Position numbers and translations under genes: made by a program. A stretch of DNA of 64,000 bases from contig LJCV01000247.1 of the NCBI GenBank assembly GCA_001298575.1, forward strand, positions 16,512 to 80,511. Direction: 5' to 3'. The stretch comes from Actinobacteria bacterium OK074 (lineage in GTDB: Bacteria > Actinomycetota > Actinomycetes > Streptomycetales > Streptomycetaceae). The notes under the pieces are model-generated. The model made no database searches and was not told the origin of the DNA. It saw only the letters and a program-made list of their open reading frames with translations. The first letter of the stretch is position 1, and each line of letters starts with the position of its first letter. Below are positions 26,022 to 34,523 of the stretch, piece after piece.

Positions 26022-26636
26022 ATGTTGAAAGTGGGGCTGACCGGCGGCATCGGCGCCGGCAAGAGCGAGGTGTCCCGGCTGCTCGTCGAGTGCGGGGCCG
26101 TACTGATCGACGCGGACCGCATCGCGCGTGAGGTCGTCGAGCCCGGCACGCCCGGGCTTGCGGCGATCGTCGACGCCTTCGGTACGGAGGTGCTGACGGC
26201 CGACGGCAGCCTCGACCGGCCCAAACTGGGCTCCCTCGTCTTCGCCGACCCCGACAGACGGGCCGTCCTCAACGCGATCGTGCACCCCCTGGTGGGCGCC
26301 CGCTCCCGCGAACTGGAGGCCGCCGCCCCCGAGGACGCCGTCGTCGTCCACGACGTCCCGCTGCTCGCGGAGAACGCCCTGGCGCCGCTGTACGACCTCG
26401 TGGTCGTCGTCGACGCCGACCCCCGCACCCAGCTCGACCGGCTGATACGGCTGCGGGGCATGACGGAGGAGGACGCCCGCGCCCGGATGGCCGCCCAGGC
26501 GACGCGCGAGAAGCGTCTGGAGATCGCCGACGTCGTCATCGCCAACGACGTGCCCCTGGAGGAGTTGCAGCGGCGCGTACGGGAGGTGTGGGGTGAGCTG
26601 GTGCGCAGGGCGGGACAACAGCAGGAACAGGAATAG
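26022..26636 (+). CDS. coaE: dephospho-CoA kinase
   Basis: 204 residues. Phosphorylates the 3'-OH of the ribose of dephospho-CoA, the last step of coenzyme A synthesis. Walker A is GLTGGIGAGKS (5-15), followed by the CoaE motif VLIDADRIAREVVEPG, VHPLV, HDVPLLAEN and a lid segment RLIRLRGMTEEDARARMAAQ. Length is normal; some actinobacterial CoaE proteins have a long extra C-terminal domain, absent here. Followed closely by the TPR gene. Confidence 0.96.
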   Translation: MLKVGLTGGIGAGKSEVSRLLVECGAVLIDADRIAREVVEPGTPGLAAIVDAFGTEVLTADGSLDRPKLGSLVFADPDRRAVLNAIVHPLVGARSRELEAAAPEDAVVVHDVPLLAENALAPLYDLVVVVDADPRTQLDRLIRLRGMTEEDARARMAAQATREKRLEIADVVIANDVPLEELQRRVREVWGELVRRAGQQQEQE

Positions 26637-26686
26637 CGTTCGGCGCCGGGGGCGTTGAACCGGCGCAGTCAGGGAAGGGATCAGCC

Positions 26687-27067
26687 GTGCCCGATTCCAG
26701 CGGTTCTACCGGACGTTCTCCGGAGACGGATGTCATCGACTTTCGCGCCGCCGAGCAACTGCTCGCCGCGCGCGACCCGCGGGGCGCGGTGAAACTGCTC
26801 GACGGAGTGATAGCCGCGCATCCCGAGAACACGGCTGCCCGGCTGCTCCGCGCACGTGCGTTCTTCGCCGCGGCGCAACTACGGCCCGCGGAGCTGGAGT
26901 TCACCATCGTCCTGGAGCGCGAGCCGGACAACGCGTTCGCGCACTTCGCGCTCGCCCGCACCTACGAGCGGCAGCGCCGCCCCGACCAGGCGAGACGGCA
27001 CTTCCGGTTGGCCGCGGCGCTCGACCCGAACCCGCAGTACCTCAAGGCGGCCCGCTTCGACTCGTGA
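26687..27067 (+). CDS. tetratricopeptide repeat protein
   Basis: 126-residue soluble helical protein with about three TPR units (AEQLLAARDPRGAVKLLDGVI, NTAARLLRARAFFAAAQ and NAFAHFALARTYERQRR regions). It ends with the RHFRLAAALDPNPQYL pattern typical of TPR modules. The start is GTG with GGAAGGG nearby. It lies 50 bases after coaE, so it is probably in the same transcript. A protein-protein interaction role is inferred; no partner is evident. Confidence 0.86.
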   Translation: MPDSSGSTGRSPETDVIDFRAAEQLLAARDPRGAVKLLDGVIAAHPENTAARLLRARAFFAAAQLRPAELEFTIVLEREPDNAFAHFALARTYERQRRPDQARRHFRLAAALDPNPQYLKAARFDS

Positions 27068-27099
27068 GCCGGTGCACCCGCGGGGACGGCGGACGTCTC

Positions 27100-27381
27100 T
27101 CAGGGGTCTCGGGGATCGCGGTGTTCCGGGGGCAGGTACGGCGGTACGTCGGGGCCGGGCTGCCAGTGCGGGCCCTGCCGGATGTGCCGCATGATCATGG
27201 CCAGGTCGACGGTGATGACCAGCCACAGCACCCCGAAGGCGATGGCCCAGCCGATCCGCCCGAGCAGGGCGAAGATCGCGGTCCCGGTGATCGCCCAGAC
27301 CACGCCCCAGACGCTCAGCCACAGGCGCAGCCGCAGAGCACTGCGCGCCGTCGTCGGTTCACTGCCCGTACGCATCGCCAT
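27100..27381 (-). CDS. small two-helix membrane protein (DUF6343-like)
   Basis: 93 residues with two hydrophobic helices (LWLSVWGVVWAITGTAIFALL and AIAFGVLWLVITVDLAMIM) and a Pro/His-rich cytoplasmic tail (HWQPGPDVPPYLPP). I believe it belongs to the streptomycete DUF6343 family; function unknown. A GGAG lies just upstream. GTG (27384), ATG (27381) and ATG (27375) are all possible starts, and I prefer the first ATG for spacing. It converges on the TPR gene. Confidence 0.72.
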   Translation of the reverse strand: MAMRTGSEPTTARSALRLRLWLSVWGVVWAITGTAIFALLGRIGWAIAFGVLWLVITVDLAMIMRHIRQGPHWQPGPDVPPYLPPEHRDPRDP

Positions 27382-27410
27382 CACTGCTCCTACCGGGAAA
27401 AGTACCCTTC

Positions 27411-28445
27411 GTGGTGCAGGTTCACACGAACGGTGAAACCCATCCCCAGGAGGCGACGGTGCTGCTCAAGGCGCTGCGGGCGGACGAGAGGCTCGCCGCG
27501 TGGCTGCGGGACCTGGAGAGCGACGGCGACGGTCGCGTGCCGGTCGCACTGCCCGGCCCGGACGAGCTGCCGGAGGTACTGCTCGACCTGGCCGTACCTC
27601 ATGAGGACGTGGGTGAACTCGTCGCCCTGCGCGCCCGGTTGGACGACGACGCGGAGGCCATGGCGCTCCTGGCGAGCTGCGTCGGCCGTCTCGTGCGCGA
27701 CATGGGGGAGATCGGCAAGGGCTTTGAACCGCCGTCGTTCCCCGCCACGACGGGCGCGCTCGGGCGTCTCTTCCCCGTCTTCGTCTTCGTCGGGGCCCTC
27801 CCGTACGTGCGTGCGTACCACCGGGAGCGCGGCGTTCCCGCGGACGTGTCCCGCCGCACGCTGGCCGACCTCGGGCGGCACATGGCCGTGCACCGGCGCA
27901 GAAACGGCACCGGCGGGCTGCTGCACCCGTGGTGGATCGCGCTGCACTTCCACGGGGAGCTGTACCAGCTCGGGCGGCTGCAGTTCCAGCGCGCCCGGCT
28001 GGGCACGCGCACCGGTGACGCGGTCGCGGCGGCGGGCCGGGGGCTCGGGCCCGGCGACCCGTGTCTGAGCCTGCACATCGCCGACTTCAGCGGGCCGCTG
28101 TCACCGTCCGCCTGCGACAAGTCCCTCGCGCTGGCACGGGAGTTCTTCGCCCGCCACTACCCCGACGGGCGGTACGAGGTGGCCGTCTGCCATTCCTGGC
28201 TGCTCGATCCGCAGCTGGCGGGGTATCTGCCGGCGGACGCCAACATCGTCCGCTTCCAGGAACGGTTCCGCGTCGCGTACGAGGAGACCACGCCGGACGA
28301 CGGGGCTCCGGTCGGGTTCGTCTTCGGCGATCCGGACCTGCCGGTGGGGGCGCTGCCGCGAGGCAGTCGGGTGGAGCGGGCGGTGGGGGACCACTTGCGG
28401 GCGGGTGGGCATTGGTATGTGGGGCACGGGTGGTTTGACCTGTGA
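27411..28445 (+). CDS. acyltransferase domain-containing protein (NAT_N/GNAT_C type)
   Basis: 344 residues: a helical N-terminal domain (DELPEVLLDLAVPHEDV) and a C-terminal GNAT-like domain with LSLHIADFSGPLSPSACDKSLALAREFFARHYP (shown in part), followed by CHSWLLDPQL and FVFGDPDLPVGALPRG. I recognise this pair as the NAT_N plus GNAT_C family of putative N-acyltransferases; substrates are unknown. It starts with GTG-GTG, only 30 bases from the divergent small membrane gene, so the two promoters must overlap. Confidence 0.8.
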   Translation: MVQVHTNGETHPQEATVLLKALRADERLAAWLRDLESDGDGRVPVALPGPDELPEVLLDLAVPHEDVGELVALRARLDDDAEAMALLASCVGRLVRDMGEIGKGFEPPSFPATTGALGRLFPVFVFVGALPYVRAYHRERGVPADVSRRTLADLGRHMAVHRRRNGTGGLLHPWWIALHFHGELYQLGRLQFQRARLGTRTGDAVAAAGRGLGPGDPCLSLHIADFSGPLSPSACDKSLALAREFFARHYPDGRYEVAVCHSWLLDPQLAGYLPADANIVRFQERFRVAYEETTPDDGAPVGFVFGDPDLPVGALPRGSRVERAVGDHLRAGGHWYVGHGWFDL

Positions 28446-28596
28446 CAGGGGGTGGGGCTGGGGGGGATGGGGTTGGCGAGGGCGAGGGAAGGGCGCGGGC
28501 GTCTTTTGGCGGTCGGGTGTTCTGGGGTCGAACGTTCACTCCGACGAGTGACGGGTGGGTGGGAACGGGGCCGCGCGGGCGGGCCGTTGTACAGGC

Positions 28597-29295
28597 ATGA
28601 AGACGGAAATGCGTGAGGGGTACGAGGGAACGGGACCGGGTGCGATCACCCCGGACGGCTGCGCGGTCGAGCTGTACTCACGGCTGCCGGTCGGGGAGGA
28701 ACCGGACATCGTCGCCGCGGTGGCGCCCGCCGGTGCACGGATTCTGGAGCTGGGCAGCGGCGTGGGCCGGATGACCCATCCGTTACTGGAGCGCGGTTAC
28801 CGGGTCACGGCGGTGGACGAGTCGGAGGCGATGCTGGAGCGGGTCCGCGGGGCCCGCACGATATGCGGCCCCATCGAGGACCTGGAGCTGGGCGAGCGGT
28901 TCGACGTCGTGATGCTCGCGTCGTTCCTCGTGCACGCGGGGGACGTGGAGGTGCGGCGCGCGATCCTGCGGACGTGCGCGCGACATGTGGCCGAAGACGG
29001 CTGCGTACTGATCCAACGGGAGGGAGTGGACTGGCATTTGGACGTGCCACGGGAGCGGGTCGATCCGCACGGCTTCACAATTCGGATCGCGTCGGCGGAT
29101 CCGCTGGGCGACGGGTCGAACTCGGTCCGGGCGGAGTACGAGTTCCCCGACGCGATCTGGACCCAGACGTTCGTGTCCCGGCCGCTGAGCAAGGAACAGT
29201 TCGAGGAGGCGCTGGCGGAAGCGGGGCTGAAGGTGGACCGGTATGTGACGGAGGACGGGGTGTGGGTTCGGGCGGTGGCGATGGCGGCAGGGTAG
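28597..29295 (+). CDS. class I SAM-dependent methyltransferase with a TTA codon
   Basis: 232 residues. SAM-binding motif I is ILELGSGVGRMTHPLLERGY, followed by VTAVDESEAML (motif II), FDVVMLASFLVH, and CARHVAEDGCVLIQREG. The Methyltransf_25 fold is intact and the C-terminal part (TQTFVSRPLSKEQFEEALAEAGL) is typical of small-molecule methyltransferases. Codon 63 (28783-28785) is TTA, read in Streptomyces only by the bldA tRNA, so full translation should be limited to developing or late cultures. The ATG at 28597 is chosen over the upstream GTG at 28555 because homology begins there. Confidence 0.85.
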   Translation: MKTEMREGYEGTGPGAITPDGCAVELYSRLPVGEEPDIVAAVAPAGARILELGSGVGRMTHPLLERGYRVTAVDESEAMLERVRGARTICGPIEDLELGERFDVVMLASFLVHAGDVEVRRAILRTCARHVAEDGCVLIQREGVDWHLDVPRERVDPHGFTIRIASADPLGDGSNSVRAEYEFPDAIWTQTFVSRPLSKEQFEEALAEAGLKVDRYVTEDGVWVRAVAMAAG

Positions 29296-29348
29296 GGCGG
29301 GCAGCCGAGAGGACTGGTGGGAGGAGTGCCGAGAGGGCCGGCAGGGCT

Positions 29349-30263
29349 TCAGGACTTGCCGCGTCTGCCTGAGCCGTTGGGCCTGCCGGAGCGGGAGCCG
29401 GAGCGGCCCGAGCGGTCGGACCTGCTGGGGTCGTCGGGGGCGTCGGACCTTCTGGGCCTGCCAGAGGTGTCGGAGCTGCCGGAGCGTTGGGCACGGGGAG
29501 AGCGGGACGGACGGGGAGGGAAGGGAGAGAGCGGAGGGAGGGGAATGCCGGAGTCGGTGACCTCGGCGGAGGTGCCGGATTCACTTCGGGGGGTGTCGAA
29601 GTCGTCGTCGGGGGCCTCGGCGGCAGAGGGTGCAGTGCTCGGGGCGCTGCGGCCGTTGCCAGGGGTGCTGCTGCTCGGGGTGCCGAAGCCGCGGAGGCGT
29701 TCCAGGTCGCGGCGGTCGCGCTTGGTGGGGCGGCCGGCGCCGCGGTCGCGGATGCCGATCGGGGCGACTGCCTCGCGGGGCGGCGGGGGAGGGCTGTTGT
29801 CGACGTAGCACTGGACGGCGACCGGGGCACCGACCCGCTTGCGGATCAGGCGCTTCACGACCACGATCCGCTCCTGACCGTCGTGGCGCAGCCGTACCTC
29901 GTCACCGACCCGCAGCGAGTGGGCGGGCTTGACCCGTTCACCGTTGACGCGCACGTGCCCGCCTCGACAGGCCGTGGCGGCGAGCGAACGGATCTTGAGG
30001 AGGCGCACGGACCAGATCCAGCTGTCGACGCGGACGGATTCGCCGTTCGCGGGGGCGGCGGCGATGGCGGCGGCTGCCGGGTCGGGTTCCGGATCGGGTT
30101 CCGGTGCGGTTGAGGGACTGTTTGCGGCACCGTTTGCCGGGTCGGGCGGGGAGTCGGCGCGGGGCGTGGTGGCGGTCGGGTCGGCGGAGGCCTGGCGTGC
30201 TGCGCCGCTGCCTTTGGGCCTGTTCCTGTTGGCTTCGCTGGTGTTGTCCGTGCTCCCGAGCAT
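29349..30263 (-). CDS. S4 RNA-binding domain protein with long disordered tails
   Basis: 304 residues. The core (about 75-165) is an Hsp15-like S4 domain: RVDSWIWSVRLLKIRSLAATAC, GHVRVNGERVKPAHSLRVGD and RIVVVKRLIRKRVG, then AGRPTKRDRRDLERLRG. Hsp15 family proteins bind stalled 50S subunits carrying a nascent chain. It is flanked by a ~74-residue Pro/Ala/Asp N-terminal tail and a ~120-residue Ser/Arg/Gly/Pro C-terminal tail, much longer than usual for this family. No internal start would remove the N-terminal tail, so I keep the ATG at 30263. It is divergent from the uracil-DNA glycosylase gene. Confidence 0.82.
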   Translation of the reverse strand: MLGSTDNTSEANRNRPKGSGAARQASADPTATTPRADSPPDPANGAANSPSTAPEPDPEPDPAAAAIAAAPANGESVRVDSWIWSVRLLKIRSLAATACRGGHVRVNGERVKPAHSLRVGDEVRLRHDGQERIVVVKRLIRKRVGAPVAVQCYVDNSPPPPPREAVAPIGIRDRGAGRPTKRDRRDLERLRGFGTPSSSTPGNGRSAPSTAPSAAEAPDDDFDTPRSESGTSAEVTDSGIPLPPLSPFPPRPSRSPRAQRSGSSDTSGRPRRSDAPDDPSRSDRSGRSGSRSGRPNGSGRRGKS

Positions 30264-30330
30264 GGGTCCGACCTTAGCTCCCTGGGGCCTGGCCGGACCG
30301 GCGGAGTCGCCTCGGAACTACCGTGGAGAC

Positions 30331-31146
30331 ATGGACAGCAGCAGCCTTCCTGGGCCCGGGGATGAGCAGGGACGCGGGCACGGGGATGGGCCCGGGGATG
30401 GGCACCGGTGCGGGCTCGGTGCGTTGGACGAGCGGATCGTCGGGTGTCGGGCCTGTCCGCGGCTGGTCGGGTGGCGGGAGGAGGTGGCGCGGGTCAAGCG
30501 GGCCGCGTTCGCCGACTGGACGTACTGGGGGCGGCCGGTACCGGGGTTCGGGCCCGCGGACGCGGCGCTGTTGGTCGTGGGGCTCGCGCCGGCCGCGCAC
30601 GGCGCGAACCGGACCGGGCGGATGTTCACCGGGGACCGGTCGGGGGACGTGCTGTACGCGGCGCTGCACGACGTGGGTCTCGCGTCGCAGCCCACCTCGG
30701 TGCGGGCCGATGACGGTCTCGAACTGTACGGCGTGCGGATCACCTCGCCGGTGCGCTGTGCCCCGCCCGAGAACAAGCCGACGCCCGCCGAGCGGGACGC
30801 CTGCCGGGCCTGGCTGGTGGAGGAACTGACGTTGCTGCGGCCGACCCTGCGGGCGGTGGTGGTGCTCGGCGGGTTCGGGTGGCAGGCGACGTTGCCCGCG
30901 CTCGCCGAGGCGGGGTGGCCGGTGCCGCGCCCGCGGCCGGTGTTCGGGCACGGGAAACGGGTGACGGTCGGGGAGCTGGAGCTGTTCGGCTGCTTCCACG
31001 TCAGCCAGCGCAACACCTTCACCGGGCTTCTCACGCCGGAGATGCTCCGGGAGGTGTTCCGGACGGCGGCCGACGCGGCGGGGCTGCCGACCTCGGGGCC
31101 GGGGGCGGCTCCGGTGTGGGGGTCCGGGCGGAGGAAACTCGGCTGA
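30331..31146 (+). CDS. family 5 uracil-DNA glycosylase (UdgB-like)
   Basis: 271 residues. Excises uracil, and in family 5 often hypoxanthine, from DNA. Motif 1 is GLAPAAHGANRTGRMFTGD (84-102), where Ala replaces the catalytic Asp/Asn of other families. Motif 3 is HVSQRN (223-228). Four cysteines (39, 42, 143, 158) are placed to bind the 4Fe-4S cluster. The N-terminal ~25 residues are Gly/Asp-rich. The ATG at 30331 is used; the open frame upstream overlaps the S4 gene and has no homology. Confidence 0.9.
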   Translation: MDSSSLPGPGDEQGRGHGDGPGDGHRCGLGALDERIVGCRACPRLVGWREEVARVKRAAFADWTYWGRPVPGFGPADAALLVVGLAPAAHGANRTGRMFTGDRSGDVLYAALHDVGLASQPTSVRADDGLELYGVRITSPVRCAPPENKPTPAERDACRAWLVEELTLLRPTLRAVVVLGGFGWQATLPALAEAGWPVPRPRPVFGHGKRVTVGELELFGCFHVSQRNTFTGLLTPEMLREVFRTAADAAGLPTSGPGAAPVWGSGRRKLG

Positions 31147-31178
31147 CGGGTGGGGCGGATGCGGGTTAACGTCGGCGG

Positions 31179-32141
31179 ATGGGTCCGTATCCGGAGATCG
31201 AACCGTACGACCGCGGCATGCTCGATGTCGGTGACGGCAACCTCGTCTACTGGGAGGTGTGCGGCAATCCGCGAGGCAAGCCCGCAGTGGTGCTGCACGG
31301 TGGGCCCGGCTCCGGGTGTACGCCCTTCGCCCGGCGCTACTTCGACCCGGCCGTGTACCGGATCGTCCTGCTCGACCAGCGCGGCTGCGGCCGGTCGGTG
31401 CCGCACGCGAGCGCGTACGAGACGGACATGGGCGTCAACACCACCGACCGTCTCATCGCCGACCTGGAGCTGCTGCGGCGGCAGTTGGGGATCGGGCGGT
31501 GGCTGGTGTGGGGAGTGTCGTGGGGTTCCGTGCTCGGACTGCGGTACGCGCAGACGCATCCGGGGGCCGTGTCCGAGCTGGTGCTGACCGGGGTGGCCAC
31601 CGGCAGTGACGCCGAAGTCGCCCTGCTCACCAGGGGGTTGGGGAAGATCTTTCCCGAGGCGTTCGAGCGGTTCCTCGCGTTGGTGCCCGGGAGCGAGCGG
31701 GACGGCAACCTGGCGGCGGCCTACCACCGGCTCATCGAGTCGCCCGACCCGGCGGTGCGGGAGCGGGCGGCGCGGGCCTGGACCGACTGGGAGACGGCGA
31801 TCGTGCCGGCGCCGCCGCGTTCGGTGGCGCGGTACGAAGACGCGCGGTTCCGGATGGGCTTCGCGCGGACCGTCACGCACTACTGGGGCAACGGCCACTT
31901 CCTGGGCGAGGGCGGCGAGGAGGGCGTCGTCCTGCGTGACGCGCATCTACTCAAGGGCATCCCCGGCACCCTCGTGCAGGGCAGCCTGGACCTCGGCAAC
32001 CTCACCGGCGTCGTCTGGCGGCTTCAACATGCTTGGTCCACAAGTGAGTTGACTGTCGTCGACGAGGCGGGGCACAACGCGGGCGCCCCCGGGGTGGTGG
32101 ACGCGCTGGTGGCGGCGACGGACGCGTACGCGCGCGGCTGA
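31179..32141 (+). CDS. pip: proline iminopeptidase
   Basis: 320-residue alpha/beta hydrolase that removes N-terminal proline from peptides in the cytoplasm. HGGPGSGCTPFARRYFDP (40-57) is the PIP oxyanion motif, DQRGCGRS follows, and the nucleophile elbow is GVSWGS with Ser114. Asp in QGSLDLGN and His in EAGHNAG complete the triad. The usual proline-specific motif around YWENG is replaced by YWEVCGN. Start ATG at 31179. It converges on the GntR regulator gene. Confidence 0.92.
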   Translation: MGPYPEIEPYDRGMLDVGDGNLVYWEVCGNPRGKPAVVLHGGPGSGCTPFARRYFDPAVYRIVLLDQRGCGRSVPHASAYETDMGVNTTDRLIADLELLRRQLGIGRWLVWGVSWGSVLGLRYAQTHPGAVSELVLTGVATGSDAEVALLTRGLGKIFPEAFERFLALVPGSERDGNLAAAYHRLIESPDPAVRERAARAWTDWETAIVPAPPRSVARYEDARFRMGFARTVTHYWGNGHFLGEGGEEGVVLRDAHLLKGIPGTLVQGSLDLGNLTGVVWRLQHAWSTSELTVVDEAGHNAGAPGVVDALVAATDAYARG

Positions 32142-32166
32142 CCTCGGCCGTCAGCCCAGCCTGCCG

Positions 32167-32901
32167 TCAGCCCGGTCGGCCGTTCGCCGTTCCGGGCTCG
32201 TCGGCGGGCTTGGTCTCCCCGGTGTCGCCGAACAGGTGCCGTACCGTCGAGCGGTAGTTCTCCTGTACGTGGGCGAGAGCGTGCGCGCGGGCGCGGTTCG
32301 GGTCGCCGGAGGCGATGGCCTCGTACAACTCGCGGTGTTCCACGAGGAGTTGGGGCCACTCGTCGTTCTGGTGAGTGAGCCAGCGCAGGCGGCCGGCGAC
32401 CGGTTCCATCACCGAGACCAGCAGGGTGTTGTCCGCCATGGCCAGGATCCGGTCGTGGAAACGGGTGTTGATGTCCGTGATCGCCTCGGCGTCCTCGGCC
32501 CGGGTGGCGGTCGCCGCCTCGTCCAGGAGGGCCGCGAGTTCCGCCAGCGTCCCGGGGGTCGCCCGCGCCGCCGCGAGTCCGGCCGCATACACCTCCAACG
32601 CCTCGCGCAGTTCGAAGAGTTCCTTGACGTCGGTCGGGGTCAGCCGGCGTACGACCGTGCGGCGCGGGGTCTCGAAGTGGACGAACCCCTCGGCGACCAG
32701 CGCGCGGATCGCCTCGCGGGCCGGGACCCGGGAGATGCCGAAACGGTCGGCGAGTTCGCGTTCCACCAGGCGGTCGCCCGGGCGCAGCCGTCCCGCGATG
32801 ATGTCCCCGCGCAGGGTGCCCAGGACACGTTCACGCACCGCGCCCAGCGGCTCGCGGACGACGGCATCGCGGGACGCGTCCGTCGGTTCGATCTTCGTCA
32901 T
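32167..32901 (-). CDS. GntR family transcriptional regulator (FadR/FCD subfamily)
   Basis: 244 residues: an N-terminal winged HTH (VRERVLGTLRGDIIAGRLRPGDRL... RFGISRVPAREAIRAL), followed by an all-helical FCD ligand-binding domain with its metal/ligand residues in INTRFHDRILAMADN, WLTHQ and EHRELYEAIASGD. It most likely represses the divergent NCS1 transporter/racemase operon through the palindrome at 32993-33008, about 92 bases from its own start. I use the ATG at 32901 (GAGG upstream); an ATG at 32910 has no room for an SD. Confidence 0.9.
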   Translation of the reverse strand: MTKIEPTDASRDAVVREPLGAVRERVLGTLRGDIIAGRLRPGDRLVERELADRFGISRVPAREAIRALVAEGFVHFETPRRTVVRRLTPTDVKELFELREALEVYAAGLAAARATPGTLAELAALLDEAATATRAEDAEAITDINTRFHDRILAMADNTLLVSVMEPVAGRLRWLTHQNDEWPQLLVEHRELYEAIASGDPNRARAHALAHVQENYRSTVRHLFGDTGETKPADEPGTANGRPG

Positions 32902-32992
32902 GGGTCCCATCCTCGCCGACCCGTCCGGTGTTTTACGGAGTCGTAACGGCTGGGATATGGGCAGGTGTGCTCGGCGGCGCACCATGGCGGCA

Positions 32993-33008
32993 GTTTGGTA
33001 TACCAAAC
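32993..33008. promoter_or_regulatory. putative GntR operator
   Basis: GTTTGGTATACCAAAC is a perfect 16-bp palindrome located 20 bases before the transporter start codon and in the gap shared with the divergent GntR gene. TGGTATACCA agrees with the T-GT-N-AC-A pattern of FadR-subfamily operators. Its position near the ribosome-binding site suggests repression of the transporter operon. Confidence 0.75.
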
Positions 33009-33027
33009 CCGCTCTTGGAGGCCCCTC

Positions 33028-34521
33028 GTGTCCCTAGCCGACCCCGCCACAGCCACCGGCGCCGCGGAGTTCGTCCCCGATCCCCGGCTCACCAACGAAG
33101 ACCTCGCGCCCGCCGCCGAGCGCAAGTGGAAGGTCTTCGACCTGTTCGCCATGTGGATGTCCGACGTCCACAACCTCGGCAACTACACGTTCGCCGCGGG
33201 CCTGCTGGTCCTCGGCATGAACGTCTGGCAGATCTTCACGTCCCTGCTCGTCGGCTTCGTCCTCATCTTCATCGGAATGAACTGGATGGGGAAGATCGGG
33301 CAGCGTCACGGCGTCCCCTTCCCCGTCGTCAGCCGCATCAGCTTCGGCGTGTGGGGTGCCAACATCCCCGCCCTGATCAGGGCCGTCATCGCCATCATGT
33401 GGTACGGCATCCAGACCTACCTCGCGTCCGTCGCCGTCAACGTGATGCTGCTCGCCGCCTGGCCGGGCCTGGAGTCCTGGACCCACCACTCCTTCCTCGG
33501 CCTGGACGCGCTCGGCTGGATCTCCTTCGTCTCCCTCTGGCTGGTCCAGGCGCTGATCATCACGCAGGGCATGGAGTCCGTCCGCAAGTTCCAGGACTTC
33601 TGCGGTCCCGCGATCTGGCTCGTGATGATCGCGCTCGCCGTGTGGGTGCTGGCCAAGGCGGGCTGGTCGATTCCGCTCGCGAGCACCCCGCACCCCGTCT
33701 CCACCGGTGAGCAGTTCCGGCAGTGGTTCGGCGCGATCGGCCTGATCCTCGCCACCTACGGCACCCTGATGCTCAACTTCTGCGACTTCTCGCGCTTCGC
33801 ACCCGACTACAAGACGGTCAAGCGTGGCAACTTCTGGGGCCTTCCGGTCAACTCGACCGCCTTCGTGATCGTTTCGGTGATCGTCACGGCCGGGTCGATC
33901 AAGGCGTTCGGCGAGGCCATCACCGACCCGGCGCTGCTCGTCGCCAAGGTCGGCAACACCTGGGTGCTCGTGCTCGCCGCGTTCACGTTCGCCGTCGCCA
34001 CGATGGGCGTCAACATCGTCGCCAACTTCGTCTCCCCGGCGTACGACCTCGCCAACGTCTGGCCGCAGAAGATCAACTTCAAGGTCGGCGGCCTGATCAG
34101 CACGGTCGCGGCGCTGCTGGTCACCCCCTGGAACCTCTACTCCAACCCCAACGTCGTCAACTACTTCCTCGGCGGCCTCGGCGCCTTCCTCGGACCGCTG
34201 TTCGGCGTGATCATGGTCGACTACTACCTGATCAAGCGCGGCCGTATCGACGTCGACCAGCTCTTCTCCGCCGCGCCCGGCTCCCGGTACTACTACCGCA
34301 AGGGCATCAACCCCAAGGCCGTATGGGCGTTCCTGCCCTCCGCGGCGGTCGCGGGCGTGTTCGCCCTGGTCAAGACCTTCAGTGACATCGCCCCCTACTC
34401 GTGGTTCATCGGTGTGGCGCTGGCCGCCGGGCTGTACTACGCCCTGTCCGGCGCCGAGCGGGCCGCCGCTCCGGCGGAGTCGGCGGACGCGGTGTCCGGC
34501 CCGGCGGGCGCGGAGGGCTGA
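33028..34521 (+). CDS. NCS1 family nucleobase/hydantoin/allantoin:cation symporter
   Basis: 497 residues with about 12 hydrophobic helices. The N-terminal segment MWMSDVHNLGNYTFAAGL and FGVWGANIPALIRAVIAIMWYGIQTYL are NCS1 signatures, as in Mhp1 (hydantoin) and PucI (allantoin). It couples uptake of a cyclic amide or nucleobase to Na+ or H+. The GTG start has GGAGG six bases upstream. The next gene starts three bases after its stop, so they are translationally linked. The genomic pairing with a hydantoin/allantoin-racemase-like enzyme favours a hydantoin or allantoin substrate. Confidence 0.92.
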   Translation: MSLADPATATGAAEFVPDPRLTNEDLAPAAERKWKVFDLFAMWMSDVHNLGNYTFAAGLLVLGMNVWQIFTSLLVGFVLIFIGMNWMGKIGQRHGVPFPVVSRISFGVWGANIPALIRAVIAIMWYGIQTYLASVAVNVMLLAAWPGLESWTHHSFLGLDALGWISFVSLWLVQALIITQGMESVRKFQDFCGPAIWLVMIALAVWVLAKAGWSIPLASTPHPVSTGEQFRQWFGAIGLILATYGTLMLNFCDFSRFAPDYKTVKRGNFWGLPVNSTAFVIVSVIVTAGSIKAFGEAITDPALLVAKVGNTWVLVLAAFTFAVATMGVNIVANFVSPAYDLANVWPQKINFKVGGLISTVAALLVTPWNLYSNPNVVNYFLGGLGAFLGPLFGVIMVDYYLIKRGRIDVDQLFSAAPGSRYYYRKGINPKAVWAFLPSAAVAGVFALVKTFSDIAPYSWFIGVALAAGLYYALSGAERAAAPAESADAVSGPAGAEG

Positions 34522-34523
34522 GC

